Positions 42,867 through 55,558 are shown, numbered from the stretch's first letter. The stretch: 64,000 nt of DNA from Asparagopsis taxiformis (GCA_030407315.1 JALQPE010002679.1:1-64000), one strand, 5' to 3'. Program-made: numbers and translations. The notes: generated by a model from the letters alone, not told the origin.

Positions 42867-45800
42867 GTGGTTCGAGTCTCCGTTATTTCTTCGAAACCAG
42901 GTCTCCAAGTCTTGGTTCGCAAGAAGGCCTTTCTTGAAGGGAAAAACATCCAGATGGCGAACGGTGTCATCAGCGCTCGCACGTTGGTACCATTCGCCGT
43001 GGAGGTTGCCAATTTCGGCAACCGAGATATTCAGTTGCCCAAAGGCATGGTTATCGGTCACACTGAGGGTCCGCCAGCCTCGATACTCACGGTCGGGTCC
43101 ATAGAGAATGGTCCGAGAGAGGCTAACGACCCTGAGCGAACCAAAGACCCACGGGTCATCGATAATGCCTTACCGGTTGGTGGCGAGCCACAGACGGGCG
43201 AGGCATGCCTTAGGGCAGAACCGGCACCAGATTGGCGCCAAGCCTTGTTGGACACTATCGAAGTTTCCAACCCTTCCCTTGGGAAGAAAATCATAGCGAT
43301 GCTGGAAAAGCACGCGTCGATGTGGAGCGGTCACCTTGGTGAGATTTCAGCGACGCAGCACCGCATCGACTTGAAACCAGACACCGTGCCAATTCGGCAA
43401 GCACCGTACCGAACGGAGCATAAGAATCGAGAGATTATAGCCACCCAGGTGCGCGAAATGCTTCAGGCCGGCGTCATCGAGCAGGCACAGTCAGAATGGG
43501 CGAGCCCCGTTGTGGTTGTGCCGAAAAAGGATGGTTCTTCGCGTTTCTGCGTCGACTACTGACGGCTTAACGCCGTGACAGTTAAGGATGCATACCCCAT
43601 CCCGAGGATGGATGACTGCATCGACTCCCTCGGTGAAGCATCCATTTTTACCACGCTTGATTGTAACAGCGGGTATTGGCAAATTCCAATCGCCGAGGCG
43701 GACAAGGAGAAGACGGCTTTACAGCACACGTTGGTTCCTACCAATTCTTGCGCATGCCTTTTGGCCTTACCAACGCGCCTGCAACCTTCCAGCGCGCGCT
43801 TGACATTCTCCTTTCGGGAGTCAAATGGCAATTCTGCCTAGTGTATCTCGACGACGCAATTATCTTCTCGCGAGAAGAAGAAGAACACATTGCGCACATC
43901 GACGCCATACTGACCATTCTACGGAATGCAGGAGTCTCGCTCAAGTTCAAGAAGAGCGAGTTCTTCCGCAAGAGTGTGGATTATCTCGGACACCGCATCC
44001 GACCGGGTAATCTCGAGGTCATAACCACTGGCCTAGATGCGATCCACGGATCATTTTACCCATGAACGCAAACACAGTTACGGAGTTTTCTGGGTTCTTT
44101 CAACGTCTACCGACGTTTCGTTAAATCCTACGCCAAGATATCTGCGCCGCTCACGGAGTTACTAAAGAAGGGTATGCCTGTGCAGTTGGATGAGCCCTCG
44201 GATGCCCAGCTCACGGCATTTAACGAGTTGAAAAAGGCGCTCGCGTCGCCACCTATCCTACGCCTCCCGCATGCTGGGAAGCCGTACACGCTCGACGTAG
44301 ACGCGTCGGACGGGCAGATGGGGTGCGCCCTATTGCAAGAACAGGAGGGCAAAGTGCTACACCCCGTGGGGTACTGGATCAAAACGCTCACTGACACGCA
44401 ACGCCGCTACACGACCGTCGTTGTGACAACGGAGAAGGAATGCCCCTCGTTGTTCTGGGCTATCAGCCTCTTAAGGCCCTACTTAGACGGGGCCGCTTCA
44501 CCGTCAGAACGGATCATAATTCGCTCACATGGATCCTGTCCATTACCCCTTCCGAGGGACGTCTAGCACGCTGGAGACTACGGTTGTCGGAGTTCGACTT
44601 CGATATTCAATATCGCCCAGGTATTAAGAATGTCGTTCCAGACGCGCTGTCGCGGATAGAGACCACCGGCGAAGACTGAACCCCCATCGACGAGGACATA
44701 CCCACCTTCTCAATCCAAGAAGGGGAGAAGACCCACGGGACCTTTACGGAGGATGATGAGTACCGAGTGACAGAAGATATGTATCCGTTTCCCTTGGGCG
44801 ATGCCGTACCATGTTTTGTCTCCACTCACGAGTTGGTACCCGAAGCCATCTCGAGGGATGAGTGGATTCAAGCGCAATTGGTTGATGAGTTTTGTCAGAC
44901 TATGCGCAAACGCATGGATGACGGAGTGGACCAGCAAGTGGTTCTTACAGAAGACGGGATCCTCGCGAGGAAATTGCCGGCGCTCGCTCGCCCACAGGTC
45001 CTCGTACCCGAATCGCTACGGCCTCGGCTGTTGCGTAACTATCACTACTCTGCCACCGCTAGACATCCGGGGGTGAGGCGGATGTACGATACTCTACGAC
45101 AGGGACTTTATTGGCCGACCATGGTCGTCGATGCACGCCACCGTGCGCGGATGCAAAACATGCGCCAGGGATAGGATGCAACTGTCCCGCCATACCAACC
45201 CCTTGAAGTTGTTCCCGGCCCTTAGGCCACTTGAGGACGTCTCCATAGACCTCATGGGCCCTCTACCGAAAACCTCCCGAGGAAAGTTACACGTTCTGGT
45301 CATCATGGACCGTTATTCTAAGCTGTGCAGGCTCGTGGCCATGCGCTCGATACAAGCTAGATTGGTTGTGAAAGCCTTTGTGGAGGAATGGGTGTGTTTA
45401 CTTATGGGGCACCTAAGACTATTTTGTCGGATAATGGACCCCAGTTTCGTTCTAAGACCTTCGTCGATGCCTTTGTCATTTTGGGCACCAAGCCGGTGAC
45501 TACTACTACGTATCATCCGCAGACGAATGGTCAAGTCGAACGATTCAATAGGACGCTCGTGTCTATGCTGCGCCATTACGTGGCTGAGGATCATCGCAGC
45601 TGGGACGAATACTTCCCCGTCCTTGCTTACGCGTACAATTGGTGCGTGCACCGCTCGACGAATACAATTCCCTTCGAATTGGTCTTGACGCGCGCGCCGC
45701 CGCCGATAGGCTTGGAGGATATTACACTCAAATTTGATGAAGCCTGGACGCGCGATTCCTGGCGCCGGCAGCTACGTGGATTTTATGCGCGTGCCAACTC

Positions 45801-46503
45801 CTCGGTTGCGAGAATGCAAGCCCGGTACAAGTGCGACTTCGATAAAGCGGTGCGAGCACCAAATCGCCGCATCCGAGCCGGGGACGCAGTCTATATCGAC
45901 TTGCGCAATACCTCCCAGGAGACGACTATCCTCGGGCGAGCCCGGAACAAGTTGGATTTCCAATCGATCGGTCCGTATACGGTTATATCTAACCAAGGTC
46001 ACACGTTTGACATATTTGTCGACGGAATTCCTGAGAGAATTAGTTCGAATCGCGTACGCCCAGCGCCGAGTCATGGACAGGTGCAGCCGGGTAGCGACGG
46101 TAGGGATGAAGGCCGCGAAGCCGCTAATTCAAGAAGTCAATTGCCGCGTCGCCCCCGGTCGAACGAAGTACAGACGGAACCGGGTTCCGAAGCAAGGCCA
46201 CCGGAGGATAGGGCCGCCCCGCCATCCGGGGATACGGTAGCCGACCCGTCCAATCCCCAAGGAAGCACCCCCGCGCCAATCGTACGCAAAGATTACCCAC
46301 GGGTAACGCAGGACGAAAGCGAACTGGTCAGTCCGACGCCGGTCGACGGTGACCCTGAGGAGCACTCCAAGGAGTATACGATAGACGACCTTATCGAGGA
46401 ATGGGTAGACGAGGATGGCATATCCTACTTCCGTTTGCGCTGGTTGGGGTACGCCCCCGAGGAGGATACCTGGGAGCCGGAAGCGAACCTTCCCCAGCTA
46501 TAG
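42867..46503 (+). pseudogene. pol: Pol of chromodomain Gypsy element C, 5' truncated and frameshifted
   Basis: It begins in the region before RT (KKAFLEGKNIQMANG, homologous to element D). RT: SPVVVVPKKDGSSRFCVDY, then TGA at 43559 where Arg is usual (VDYRRLN), then MPFGLTNAPATFQRA and VYLDDAIIFS. RNase H: LDVDASDGQMG, VRTDHNSLTW, VVPDALSRI. Integrase: H..H..CKTCARDR across a shift near 45170, then SIDLMGPLPK, LSDNGPQFRS and QVERFNRT. A chromodomain ends the protein: EYTIDDLIEEWVDEDG, FRLRWLGYAPEEDTWEPE. At least five frame breaks (43559, about 43735, 44065, about 44450, 45170 and 45400) make it inactive. A chromodomain on integrase targets insertion to methylated H3 in chromoviruses. Confidence 0.88.
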
Positions 46504-49303
46504 TGGCTCGGCATCGGAAACGGACCGCACGTCAAAAAGAGCGCGCTCGTTTCAAACGGCCAAGACACAGCCGGAAGGTAAGAATATTGTTGATGCACGG
46601 CGTCCGTTGGATCTAAGTGACGCACTGTCACCGGACCTAGATGTCACGCGCTCGTTGGCCGTGGCCAAATGTCAACGTACACACCCAGAGCGATATATCG
46701 CTACAAGTGTACGCTGACCACGGCGCGTGCGCCGTGCCGTAAGGGATGGACGCAGATCGGGCGGGGGCCAATAGAGAATCCAGGGATGTCGACATCCAGG
46801 GTGATCGCCCTGACGTATTCTTCCCCCCGGGTGAATAAGGGTAGGGTCAACAACCCGTCTAAGGTGCGTACCCCCTTCCTGAACCCCCTCTGCCACGTCA
46901 AGGGAGCAATCAACGGACCGCGGCCGACTCTACAACCATTTCTTCCTAGGAAGGCCCCTGTTCTTCTGCACGTGCACTGTGTACACAGAACTACCCCCTC
47001 CTCAATGATCGGAAGCACAATGGACCAATGGTCGCGACCACCGTCAACGACGCGTGCTTCCTTATAGGAATCGCGTCATGACCGACTACTCACGGCCCGC
47101 CGTCCTGCGGCTTCATCAACTCACTCGTGAGTTCCAGCATGCCTTCATTATCTGTCGTCCCCATGGGGGTTCCTTTATTACGTACGCCACGACACTCTGC
47201 GATTCGCAACTTGTGACCGTGAAAGCGGCGACGCTTGAACGTGACACTGGCACCCATACCACGGCGCGCAAAGTTCTAGGAAGAGTGAAAGTGGTATCAA
47301 GGATTCTGCGCCCTGCCCTAGGGCTTAGTGAGATTCTGCGCCCTGCCTCCAGAGGGAATGGCTAACCGCAAACCTGATACCCCAAAAGGGGTTAATTGGA
47401 AGGAGGGCAGCACCCGGTGATGCGCCTATAGATATCTTTGGGTTCCATTAATGTAATGTCCATCGTCGTGCGCCAAAATTCGCACTCGTGCGCCTATGAG
47501 CACGCTGAACACTGTCGTCGATACGGAGAACCTGTTGGTCTCGACCAGATGCACGCCCCCGATCGGACGACGCGTTTAGACTCTAGAGCATCAGATGCGT
47601 CACCGCAGGGTACTGGACGTCACGCCAGTTTCGTGGGTACACTAGAGTACCCACGTTGCTAGCGAGCGGTAACGGCTAGAGAGCGACCACTCTGAGGTAC
47701 TTTCCACCAGCCAGGGCAAGACGCGAAATTCGCCCGGAGACTTAGAAAAGTTTCGGTGACCGGCTCCCTGACCAAATTGGCAATGGCAAAAATTTGGTAC
47801 CCGCAAAATTGGGTAACGTGAAACCTGAGGATGAACACAATCACCCTCGATTTACATTAATGTAGTGTCCATCGTTGGGCGTGAAAATCCGCACACGGAC
47901 GCTCTAGGACATGCCGAGCACCGCTAGCGGTTCAGAATCCCAATTGGCCTAGGTCCAAGCACTCGCGTCAGGGGTGACCAACCCGTCAGAAATCCGTTTG
48001 GGATGGGCGTCTATAGCCGATTACGGCTAACTCCCCCAACGTATTCGGAAAGCGCCAACGCCAATGTCGCTAGTGACCCGCGACGCTCCAGTTCAAAGTG
48101 ATTCCGAGCAAATTGCATTGCGGCCTGGAATTCGTCCTTGGACTTAGAAAATTTCGGTGATCCACTCCCAGGCCAAATTGACCACTGCAAAATTTGGTAT
48201 CTGCGAAAATGGGCAAGATGAAACCTGAGGGTGAAACACAACAACCTCAGTTTACATTAATGTAGTGTCCACCATTGTCCGTGAAAACTCGCGCACGGGT
48301 ACTTCTGAGTACGCTGAACATCGCTAGCGACTTGGAAAACCAATTGGCCTAGGCCATCACTCATCTCAAGGTCGACTCACTCGAGAGGATTTCGCCTAAG
48401 TGAGCGCCCTGTCACTGATGGTGGCCAGCTCTCCTAACCTGCGCGGAATGCGCGGACGCTATCGTTCCCAGCGGCTCACGACGGTCCTGCCCGTAGTCAT
48501 TCTGAACAAGTGGCTGCGCGGAACAACAGTCGTCCCCGGACTTGAGAGTATTTTACGACTTGCCCTCAGAGCAGTGGAAAAACGTATATTATCCGCGATG
48601 GGATGCAGGTACCTTGAAATTCTCGACACGCGTGCGTGGATAGTCGCACAACACACTAACCTCAGTCTGGTGGGAATCCTATAGCCGGTTCGGCGCAAGA
48701 GCGATTCTCACTCACCGGCTTGCCGGTCAAGATTGTCACTGCGGCCATCGAGCCGCCTGACAAAAGCAACGACGTCTGGAAAGAAAGCTTCAATGCGAAT
48801 TGTGAATTCGATTGAATTTGCGCAATAGCGAAGGCCGTAGCGACGAGTCGCTCAAGAGCGTAAGGCGACTAGCAGCGAAGGTCACCGCGAACGGCCATTA
48901 TTATGGCACAACATAGCCCCCGGGGCACGGTTTCTCACCCACAGGGTGAGTTTTCATCCGACTCCCGAGGGACCTCTTTTGTAGCAAGGGTTAGGCTATG
49001 CGTAACTCCTACCCTCGTTGCATAAAGGAATTCATCTGGAAACTCAGCTTTATTTTAACACACCTACAACAACTCTGTACGCGGGTATCAACTGTCAAAG
49101 GTTACCTTAGGGTATCAGTTGCTACTACACGCTTTGAACGAGCTGTGACTAACGGCGCGTACAAGTCCGACGAGTCGGCCTGTCCTTGTTAATTGGGGAG
49201 CCCACGCTCGCTGAAGGAGATAAGGGTTGAGCCCTTTTACGCCTTCGGGCGACTCGTTGCCCCCCCGCCACCACGGCGGCAGCGACTGCTGCCAGCGGTG
49301 ACG
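46504..49303. other. 3' non-coding region of element C with 400-bp tandem repeats
   Basis: Three imperfect units start at CATTAATGTA(G/A)TGTCCA near 47450, 47857 and 48255 (periods about 400-410). Each carries CGCACNCG, GAGCACGCTGAAC and CAATTGGCCTAGG phrases in the better copies. Only short frames are present. Confidence 0.55.
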
Positions 49304-50121
49304 TCATGTTGAGGCGACGCGTGGCGCGCGTGGGCGATTGAGGGTCTTCAACGACTTGTTCGGACTCTCCACCCGGGGAGACTGCATCGGAGGTTTAGGA
49401 GTTGCCTCCTTCATGCCCTCAGACTCTTTTTCAGTACCCCCAGCGGTGGCGACATCAGTAACACCCGTCGCCGTAGGGGTAGCAACCGCGGAGGTTGGTT
49501 TACTTCGCGGCGGGTTCGACTGCAGCCACAGCCACAGTCGTAGGAACCACCACCGCTGCTGTCGGAGCGGTAGCGACCGAGGTCGTCGCCTTGAAAGCTT
49601 CAACTGCCATTGGGTCGGCCGGAGCAGAACCACCCGACGCTACCGCATCGGAAGCGCCCCTAGCCGACGGTGTAGGAGCGTTGGTAACGGTCCGCGCGGC
49701 CGTAGCCGCACCAAGAGGGGCTGTTATCGTCTCTTCGGACGTGGCCGCAGGGGCAGTCGCCGCACCCGAGGGTGAAGCGGCGGGGACCCCCCGCCCGTGC
49801 AAGAACGCCATACCCGGGAAAGCACGCGAGAGCGCGTTACCAGGGAGAGGGCGTGACCCTTCCACGTCTGCTTGACGAACACGCAGATGTTATACCGTCA
49901 TGATGGCGCGCGCGGCCCTAGCGCATATAGTGCTGGACTGCTGGTGCAGATCCCAGACCTGACAGAGCGCGCTCTGCAAGGCTAACTCCTGTTCCGCCAG
50001 ATCGCGCGCGTACCCCCAACCGGCTCTTCAACAGGTCATCGTGCTTTCGCTTCAGCAACGTATTTTCGGTGATTAACTCTGCTCGCATGGTTTCCTTTTC
50101 GCCGCTAGCCCTAGTGGACAT
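49304..50121 (-). pseudogene. Ala/Thr-rich tail of the antisense region of element C
   Basis: Minus frames 50121-49918 and 49865-49304 are low complexity (Ala, Thr, Pro, Val repeats such as ATSEETITAPLGAATAARTV) and have Arg-rich parts in another frame. They continue the direction of the larger antisense frames but are not joined to them. Low-complexity composition makes chance open frames likely. Confidence 0.3.
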
Positions 50122-50334
50122 TTATATGTATTTTGAGTACTTTTGGATGTCGATAAGAGTACAAGGGGGTCAAAATCATGTTGAGTGGAGGATATCCGCC
50201 CTCGTGAAAATTATTTTTATGTAATAAAATTTTGAGGGGTCAAAACCATGCTGAGTGGAGGAGTTTAAGAAGATATTGTGATGCTTCCCGGAGCATTCAC
50301 CTCGTATTTGGAGTATAGAGGGAAGTCAATGGAA

Positions 50335-51881
50335 TCATCCATACGTGCTCCATAAAACCTCGTAAATGTCCACTAGGGTAGCCGTTGCCAAAGCAGCTTC
50401 GGCTGATACTCTCGCCGCTTCTCTTTGCGCCAACCGCTCCCGGCCCGCAGACACCGCGCGCTGGAGCTCTTCCACGCGCTTTTCCAATGCCGAAGCGAGC
50501 GCAGTCATGTCGGGTGGGAGTGAACGGTCAGACGGCCGCGGCCGGGCAGCCGAGGACGGACCGGCAGAGTCCGCTGGGACGGTCTCAACGGTGTCCATCT
50601 CAGCCGACGCGTCTATGGCTGCCGGAGGACGCGTTGACCTGGGAACCGTGGCGGGTAAGCCCTTTTCTTCCCGCGGGAGGAGAGGACGGCCACCATGGGT
50701 CTGATACAATATGCAGTCCTCCACGAGCCGCCCTAGGGTGACGTAATCCCACCCCCTGGCCACCCAACCTCCCATAAGGGGTTGGGCGGCTGTGTATTCA
50801 AGGACCCGGAGGGGGATGCCCAACTCGAGACGTACGCCGAACAAGTACGACGACAAGTCGATTGAATGGGAGAAGGGGTCCATCGGTACCCACTTACTTA
50901 ACCGACGCGTCGGTTCGTATGGAGAATTGGGCAACGGCACGATGTCAACCGTCTCCCACGGGAAGGTCTCGTGTAAGCGGTAGAAATGCTCCAGCAGCTC
51001 GGGCGTGGCATCGCAGCACTCGAAATTGCGGATGAGTCCGCTAGGCCAGATGGGTGCCTCGACGCCCAAAGAGCGTATCTTCTTGAACATCTCCTCAGGA
51101 ACCTGGTGAATGCGATTTTGCGCCACGATATTCTCCAACTACGTCGCGGCGTCGCGGCGTAGTAGCACACCCATTCCGTATGGGCCATCTTGTCCAAAAC
51201 CCTCGCGAGGGTACCCCATTCCGAGCTCACCAGGTGTGACGCTGCGTAGCGGTACACGAGAGGCATCGTAAACAAGACCTCCCATTCGGGGACTTCCATC
51301 CAACGGAGTATGCGAGCATAGTAACGTCGGCGCAATCTAGTTGGGATACGCACGTATTCTACATCCTTGAACGTGTTGACGTAACCTCGCGGACCCGACC
51401 GGAGATGCAGCGGTTGGTTACTTGTTTGGGGAAAAGTGCGCCGACGTTCGTCGCGATATTCCCCACCCCGTCGCTGGCGAATCCAGTGCACTAGGAACAT
51501 CGGAGCCATGTCCGCCAGCAGACGAATGTCCACATCAGCGAAATCGTCAACCAGCTCCCCAAGTTGGTCCAATTTGATCCAACGGGCGATCATTCGAATC
51601 ATTGGTTCGTCCTCTGGTTCACTGAGGTGATACACGTCGCTCGGGAAGTTGGCCGGGATGGTGATACGGCATCGGCCATGTTCCATGCGCTTGCGCATTA
51701 CCTGATCCGCCACGGCGGCTCCGTGAGTCCCTTTGATACATTCGAACCGTTCCAGGACGGGGCGTCGCAACGGCAAGCGGCCGTACGACTCATAACTGCG
51801 GTAATCGGTGCGCGCGAGAGCTCGTGCCCAAAAGCATCTTGATGATGGATGAAGGGCTGCGTGTGCAGCGCTCGCATCCAC
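50335..51881 (-). pseudogene. Antisense accessory gene of element C, frameshifted, unrecognised
   Basis: A 327-codon frame (51881-50898) overlaps a 267-codon frame (51138-50335). Sense-looking protein passes from the first to the second near 51140. The first part is helical and aromatic-rich (MIRMIARWIKLDQLGELVDD, FADVDIRLLADMAPMFLVHW, ILRWMEVPEWEVLFTMPLVY). The second has VPEEMFKKIRSLGVEAPIWP, a Pro-rich linker and a C-terminal coiled coil (LASALEKRVEELQRAVSAGR). The size and coiled coil recall a capsid-like or structural protein, but no zinc knuckle is present. Antisense genes downstream of pol are known in some plant Gypsy lineages (Grande, RIRE2). It could also be the gag region of a different, opposite element. 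Confidence 0.4.
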
Positions 51882-52407
51882 TCCACAACTCGCGTCTCAT
51901 GCCCAAGGGCAACTCCAGCCGACGGGGCTACCGAAGAAGCGGCCGGGGGTTTCGACAACCACAAAGGTCGCGGCGCCTGCGGGGATGGAGACCCGTGATA
52001 GGGATCTTGACGCGCCGCGCCGCTTGGGAGTCGGGGGTTCCCCCGGTAAGCTGCGAATGCTCGGGGATGTCCTTTGGCTTGGCCGAGGGCAAGGTGTTTA
52101 CCGTGTTCAACACCTCGCCCAGCTTGGCGGCCATGGCCGGTGACTCCGCTTCACCAACGAGGCGAGCCAGCGCAGAGTATACTTGTCCTCCGGCTGGGGC
52201 CGGGACGGGTCCCGCAGATGCCTCCCCAGGGAGACGACTATGCCTACCGTCACTCGGCACCCTTGCCGGAGTCGGTACCGAAGGGGAGACGCCCCGTCCC
52301 TGACGGCCTGGAGTTTGGTCCCTCCTGACTGCCGTGGAGCCAAAACACGGAGGGCGGTTGCCACCACCTGTAGGGGTGAAATACGAGACACCCGAGAGAA
52401 TGACTGA

Positions 52408-52794
52408 TTAGCGCGCACTCCGCGGCCGCGGACGGTTATAGTAATAGTTCGGCATCACCTCCGTACCCGCATAAGGGTCGGAAAGGCCTTGAGAGGCTGT
52501 CGCGGCAGAAGCGTGGAGATCAAGATAAGAACCCGGCAACGGTTGAAGGGCTGCTGTTCGCGCTGCCACCGCCGAGGCGGTATTGTTCGGAGTACTCGTT
52601 GCAGGCAACGGTCGATCAGACTCCCGAGGGTTGTTGCTAACGTCGCCTTTCGCGTCGGGATGCGGGGGCGCCATGGTTCCCCACTCGCTGACCGGGATCG
52701 GAATAGAAAAAACTGAAGTGATGAGTCGCTGTGAGGTCGAAGAGGAAGAAGGTGGGGGAGTTGAAGAATACATATTACCTGCGCGCAGGAGCAC
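52408..52794 (-). CDS. Short Ser/Pro-rich antisense frame of element C, hypothetical
   Basis: 128 codons, starting MLLRAGNMYSS and ending NRPRPRSAR. It is rich in Ser, Pro and Ala, with a Tyr run near the end (PNYYYNRPRPR). It lies in the same direction as the frame at 51881 and may be its N-terminal part. 51882-52407 contains only broken frames in this direction. No family. Confidence 0.25.
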   Translation of the reverse strand: MLLRAGNMYSSTPPPSSSSTSQRLITSVFSIPIPVSEWGTMAPPHPDAKGDVSNNPRESDRPLPATSTPNNTASAVAARTAALQPLPGSYLDLHASAATASQGLSDPYAGTEVMPNYYYNRPRPRSAR

Positions 52795-52803
52795 GCTCGT
52801 TTA

Positions 52804-54084
52804 AGAAGGGGAGAGTGTGGGACTCGTCCCGTATTGCGCTGCGAGCGGTCGCGGGAGGATAATTCCAGGCGTCTGGAAAGGGCGCCAGGAGGGGTCGCTT
52901 AAGCGGTACGCTCGCGAGCGTGACTGGGCGTTCGGTAAGGAATCAGCCGCGAAGAGCCGCGTTGCTAATCGCTAGCCGCGGTGACGTGGCAAGGGAATTG
53001 TCGCCCAAGGGCGAATGTGCGCGTGCCGCCTTGCATTGGCACCAGGCCAGAAGGCATGCGCTGGACCCTTCCGCGGGATTGCAACGTGTATGATTTAGAC
53101 GCGCTTAGTTGCACACGTGTGCGTGAGGGCCGATCCGTCCGTTACAGCTGCGCACGTGTACGTTATACCCGGCCGTTTCTATTAGTTACACGTAGCAACG
53201 TAGCAATTTACTCTTTAAGGCCCCTGGGCCGCATAAACACCCCACAAAGTCCATTGGACGCCGGACCAGGACCATTGGTCCTGGTCCGGTCCCGGCAGTC
53301 TCGTTGACCATTTAAGGTCAACGGACTGACCTCTAAGCTACAATAAAGGTAGATCGTTTCGGTTCCAAATCATTCGACCGTGGTCGTTTAACTTACAACT
53401 AAACGGCGGCGGCAATTCCTTCACAGAATACCAGCCGCTCCGTTCCGATCTCCAATTCGAGACCGCTCGCACTCGTCCCTAATTGCCCGCCGCGAGCCTC
53501 CTCCGGCGGGAGTGCACGTGGATTGCCCTAGGGCATTTCGTCTCCGCGGTAGTGGACTACCTTCCCGCTTCTTTTAACGCCGTCAGGCGACCGGGAATGG
53601 CCTTCCGCCCACCGGGAAAAGGCTACCGACTGGGAGCGCTGTCGGTTCGGCACTACCAGCCGGTCAACCGAGCTAACGCCCGTGGGCTTCTCAATCGGTC
53701 TCGACCGCAGCCGCCGGCGGTATCGCAGTTGCGGAATCCGCTGTGTGGGCAGCCACGCGTGGAGGCGACCACAATTCCCCGCGGGGATCCATCGCGCTAA
53801 GCGCCTAGTTAGCCCTTGAGTGGGTTGAGGACGGCCACGGCCGATAGATCCCTCCGGCAGGTTTGATCCAACCGTCCCGGACCCCGCTCTACCACCCGCT
53901 ACCGGGTGGGAGACAGGTGTCCGGGCTCCGAGGGATCGATCCACCCGACACAGCCCTCGGGCTACTAGGATCGCACGAGGCGTCAGCCTCGTGGAATCGG
54001 CGCTCTCACTCGTGAGTTCGAAGCCTTATCCCTACCTACTAATCCTCCGCGGAGGTACAATCTATATAAAAGGGCTAAGGTCCT
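52804..54084. other. GC-rich LTR-like region ending element C
   Basis: It contains AATAAA-type CAATAAAGG (about 53340), a CACGAGGCGTCAGCCTCGTG hairpin (about 53973-53992) and, at its right end, CTATATAAAAGGGC (about 54062), a TATA box. Methyltransferase coding sequence starts at about 54085. No second copy lies in the window, so LTR limits cannot be set. Confidence 0.35.
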
Positions 54085-55558
54085 ACACTTTCGAAACCGG
54101 AATATCGGATCTTGCAGCGAACCTTCCGCTCGTCTTCAAAGGGATAACACTATACTGACTTCTCAAATCTGGCTTGAAGCCATCGTTAGGTCCTCTTAGT
54201 CCCCGTGCTAAAACAGAAAAGTCCCATGCATTCTGTGTGAAACTTTCTCCCCGGTGGTGTTGCATTGTGCTTGTATCTTTTATCATTAAGAATGGATATT
54301 GGGGTCCAGGGAAACCAATTCGATGAAGCTCATTGTAGAATACTTCGAAGTTTCGAAAAGAAAGAAATGATAAAAACCACCCTCCCGGTTTCAAAACACG
54401 TCTCGTAAACTGGCATAGGGCCTTGATTTCTTTGTAATCTATTAAATTATCATAGTGAGTGTGGCGCAGAGACTGGGATCTGGGAGTACCATACGGTGGT
54501 TCCGTGAGGATCAGATAACATAGAGGTTGGGTTTCTGTCCACACCGTTTTGTAGAAGTCCTGCCATTTCATTTGATAACACTTAACTCCCATCTCTTCAA
54601 CGAAATCCAATCTTTCTACAGCATCATTGGTATCTGGATTATTTCGTTTTGGGCGACTATTCAGTCTGTCAGAGATGATACTGGGTGCTGTTATACCTCC
54701 AGTGCAGCGGAGCTCCTCCTCTGCATAATCTATTGGGTCTTGAACAGAATCTTGTTATGTATTCATATCTACAGACATCGTAGTAGGATTACGTATCTTG
54801 ACTTCCTCTTGTGCTTAAGATTCCGCTTTTTCTGGTAAATTTACCGATGTACTCATCTCTTCAGCGGCATCCGTTTCCGCTACATTGGGATTCAGCGTTA
54901 CAGGAATACTTACTGCTTTGCTAACAGAATCAGAATCCTTCTGGCTCTCCTGGAACTTCTTTTCATTCTGCGGTTCAACCTCCGGACACACTTTTCGGTA
55001 CTGTTTTAGGAGAGTATCTAGGACTTCCGTGTCATTCCCCGCATTAGAAGCTACTTCAGCATCAAATTTTGTTGTGCGAAGTAAGTTATTCTTGACAGTC
55101 TCCATTCCGACAGGCTATTCTTCTCCTTCAATAAGAGTCTCAAACTTCCGCGCCTCTCTCAAAGCGTGGCAGGCACTTTCAAATTGCTATATTGTAATCT
55201 TATAAGATGAAGCCTTGAACATATTCGCTCTCGAGATTTCTTTCAACCGGTGAAGCGTGTTGATTTAATTTTGTTTAGCATCATGCCCTGAAGCGTTCAT
55301 AAATTTTGTAGCCGACCTGATCGAAGTAATGTTGATGAATCTACAGAAAACCCGGCAGTCATTTGTTTGCATAGAAGATTCGTTAATTTCCAGTTTGATA
55401 CCGGTGATACAAGGTGCTGCAAGCTCTGGGTTTTCTGAATTCATAATGATCCCTATCTCATGAATCACGTTCAGTGGTAATCGAACTGCTGTGGTTGCTG
55501 TCTTCCTCATATTGTTGTCTTTGAGACGCGGGCAACCATCATACGCAGACACAATCTG
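54085..55558 (-). pseudogene. DNA methyltransferase copy 2, truncated at both ends
   Basis: It is collinear with copy 1: QIVSAYDGCPRLKDNNMRKT at the right end, then IIMNSENPEL, LLKQYRKVCPEVEP, HQMKW-equivalent CYQMKWQDFYKTV, motif IV LILTEPPYGTPRS (Glu replaces the Asp of DPPY) and CQFTRRVLKPGGWFLSFLS, ending at ARSDIPV, where element C begins. Motif I and the DUF8039-like gene are missing. The ParB gene is missing at the other end, where the repeat-rich terminus starts. Several stops occur between 54610 and 55265. Loss of the first catalytic residue of motif IV and the breaks make it inactive. Confidence 0.75.

Noticed and set aside
42868..42885. GGTTCGAGTCTCC as the B box of a tRNA gene or SINE
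   Set aside because: No A box lies at the right distance upstream and no tRNA-like fold surrounds it; it lies at the start of the element C coding remnant.
49500..49865. Ala/Thr-rich antisense frame as a secreted or wall protein
   Set aside because: Low-complexity sequence is open in several frames on both strands, and there is no signal peptide or other support.
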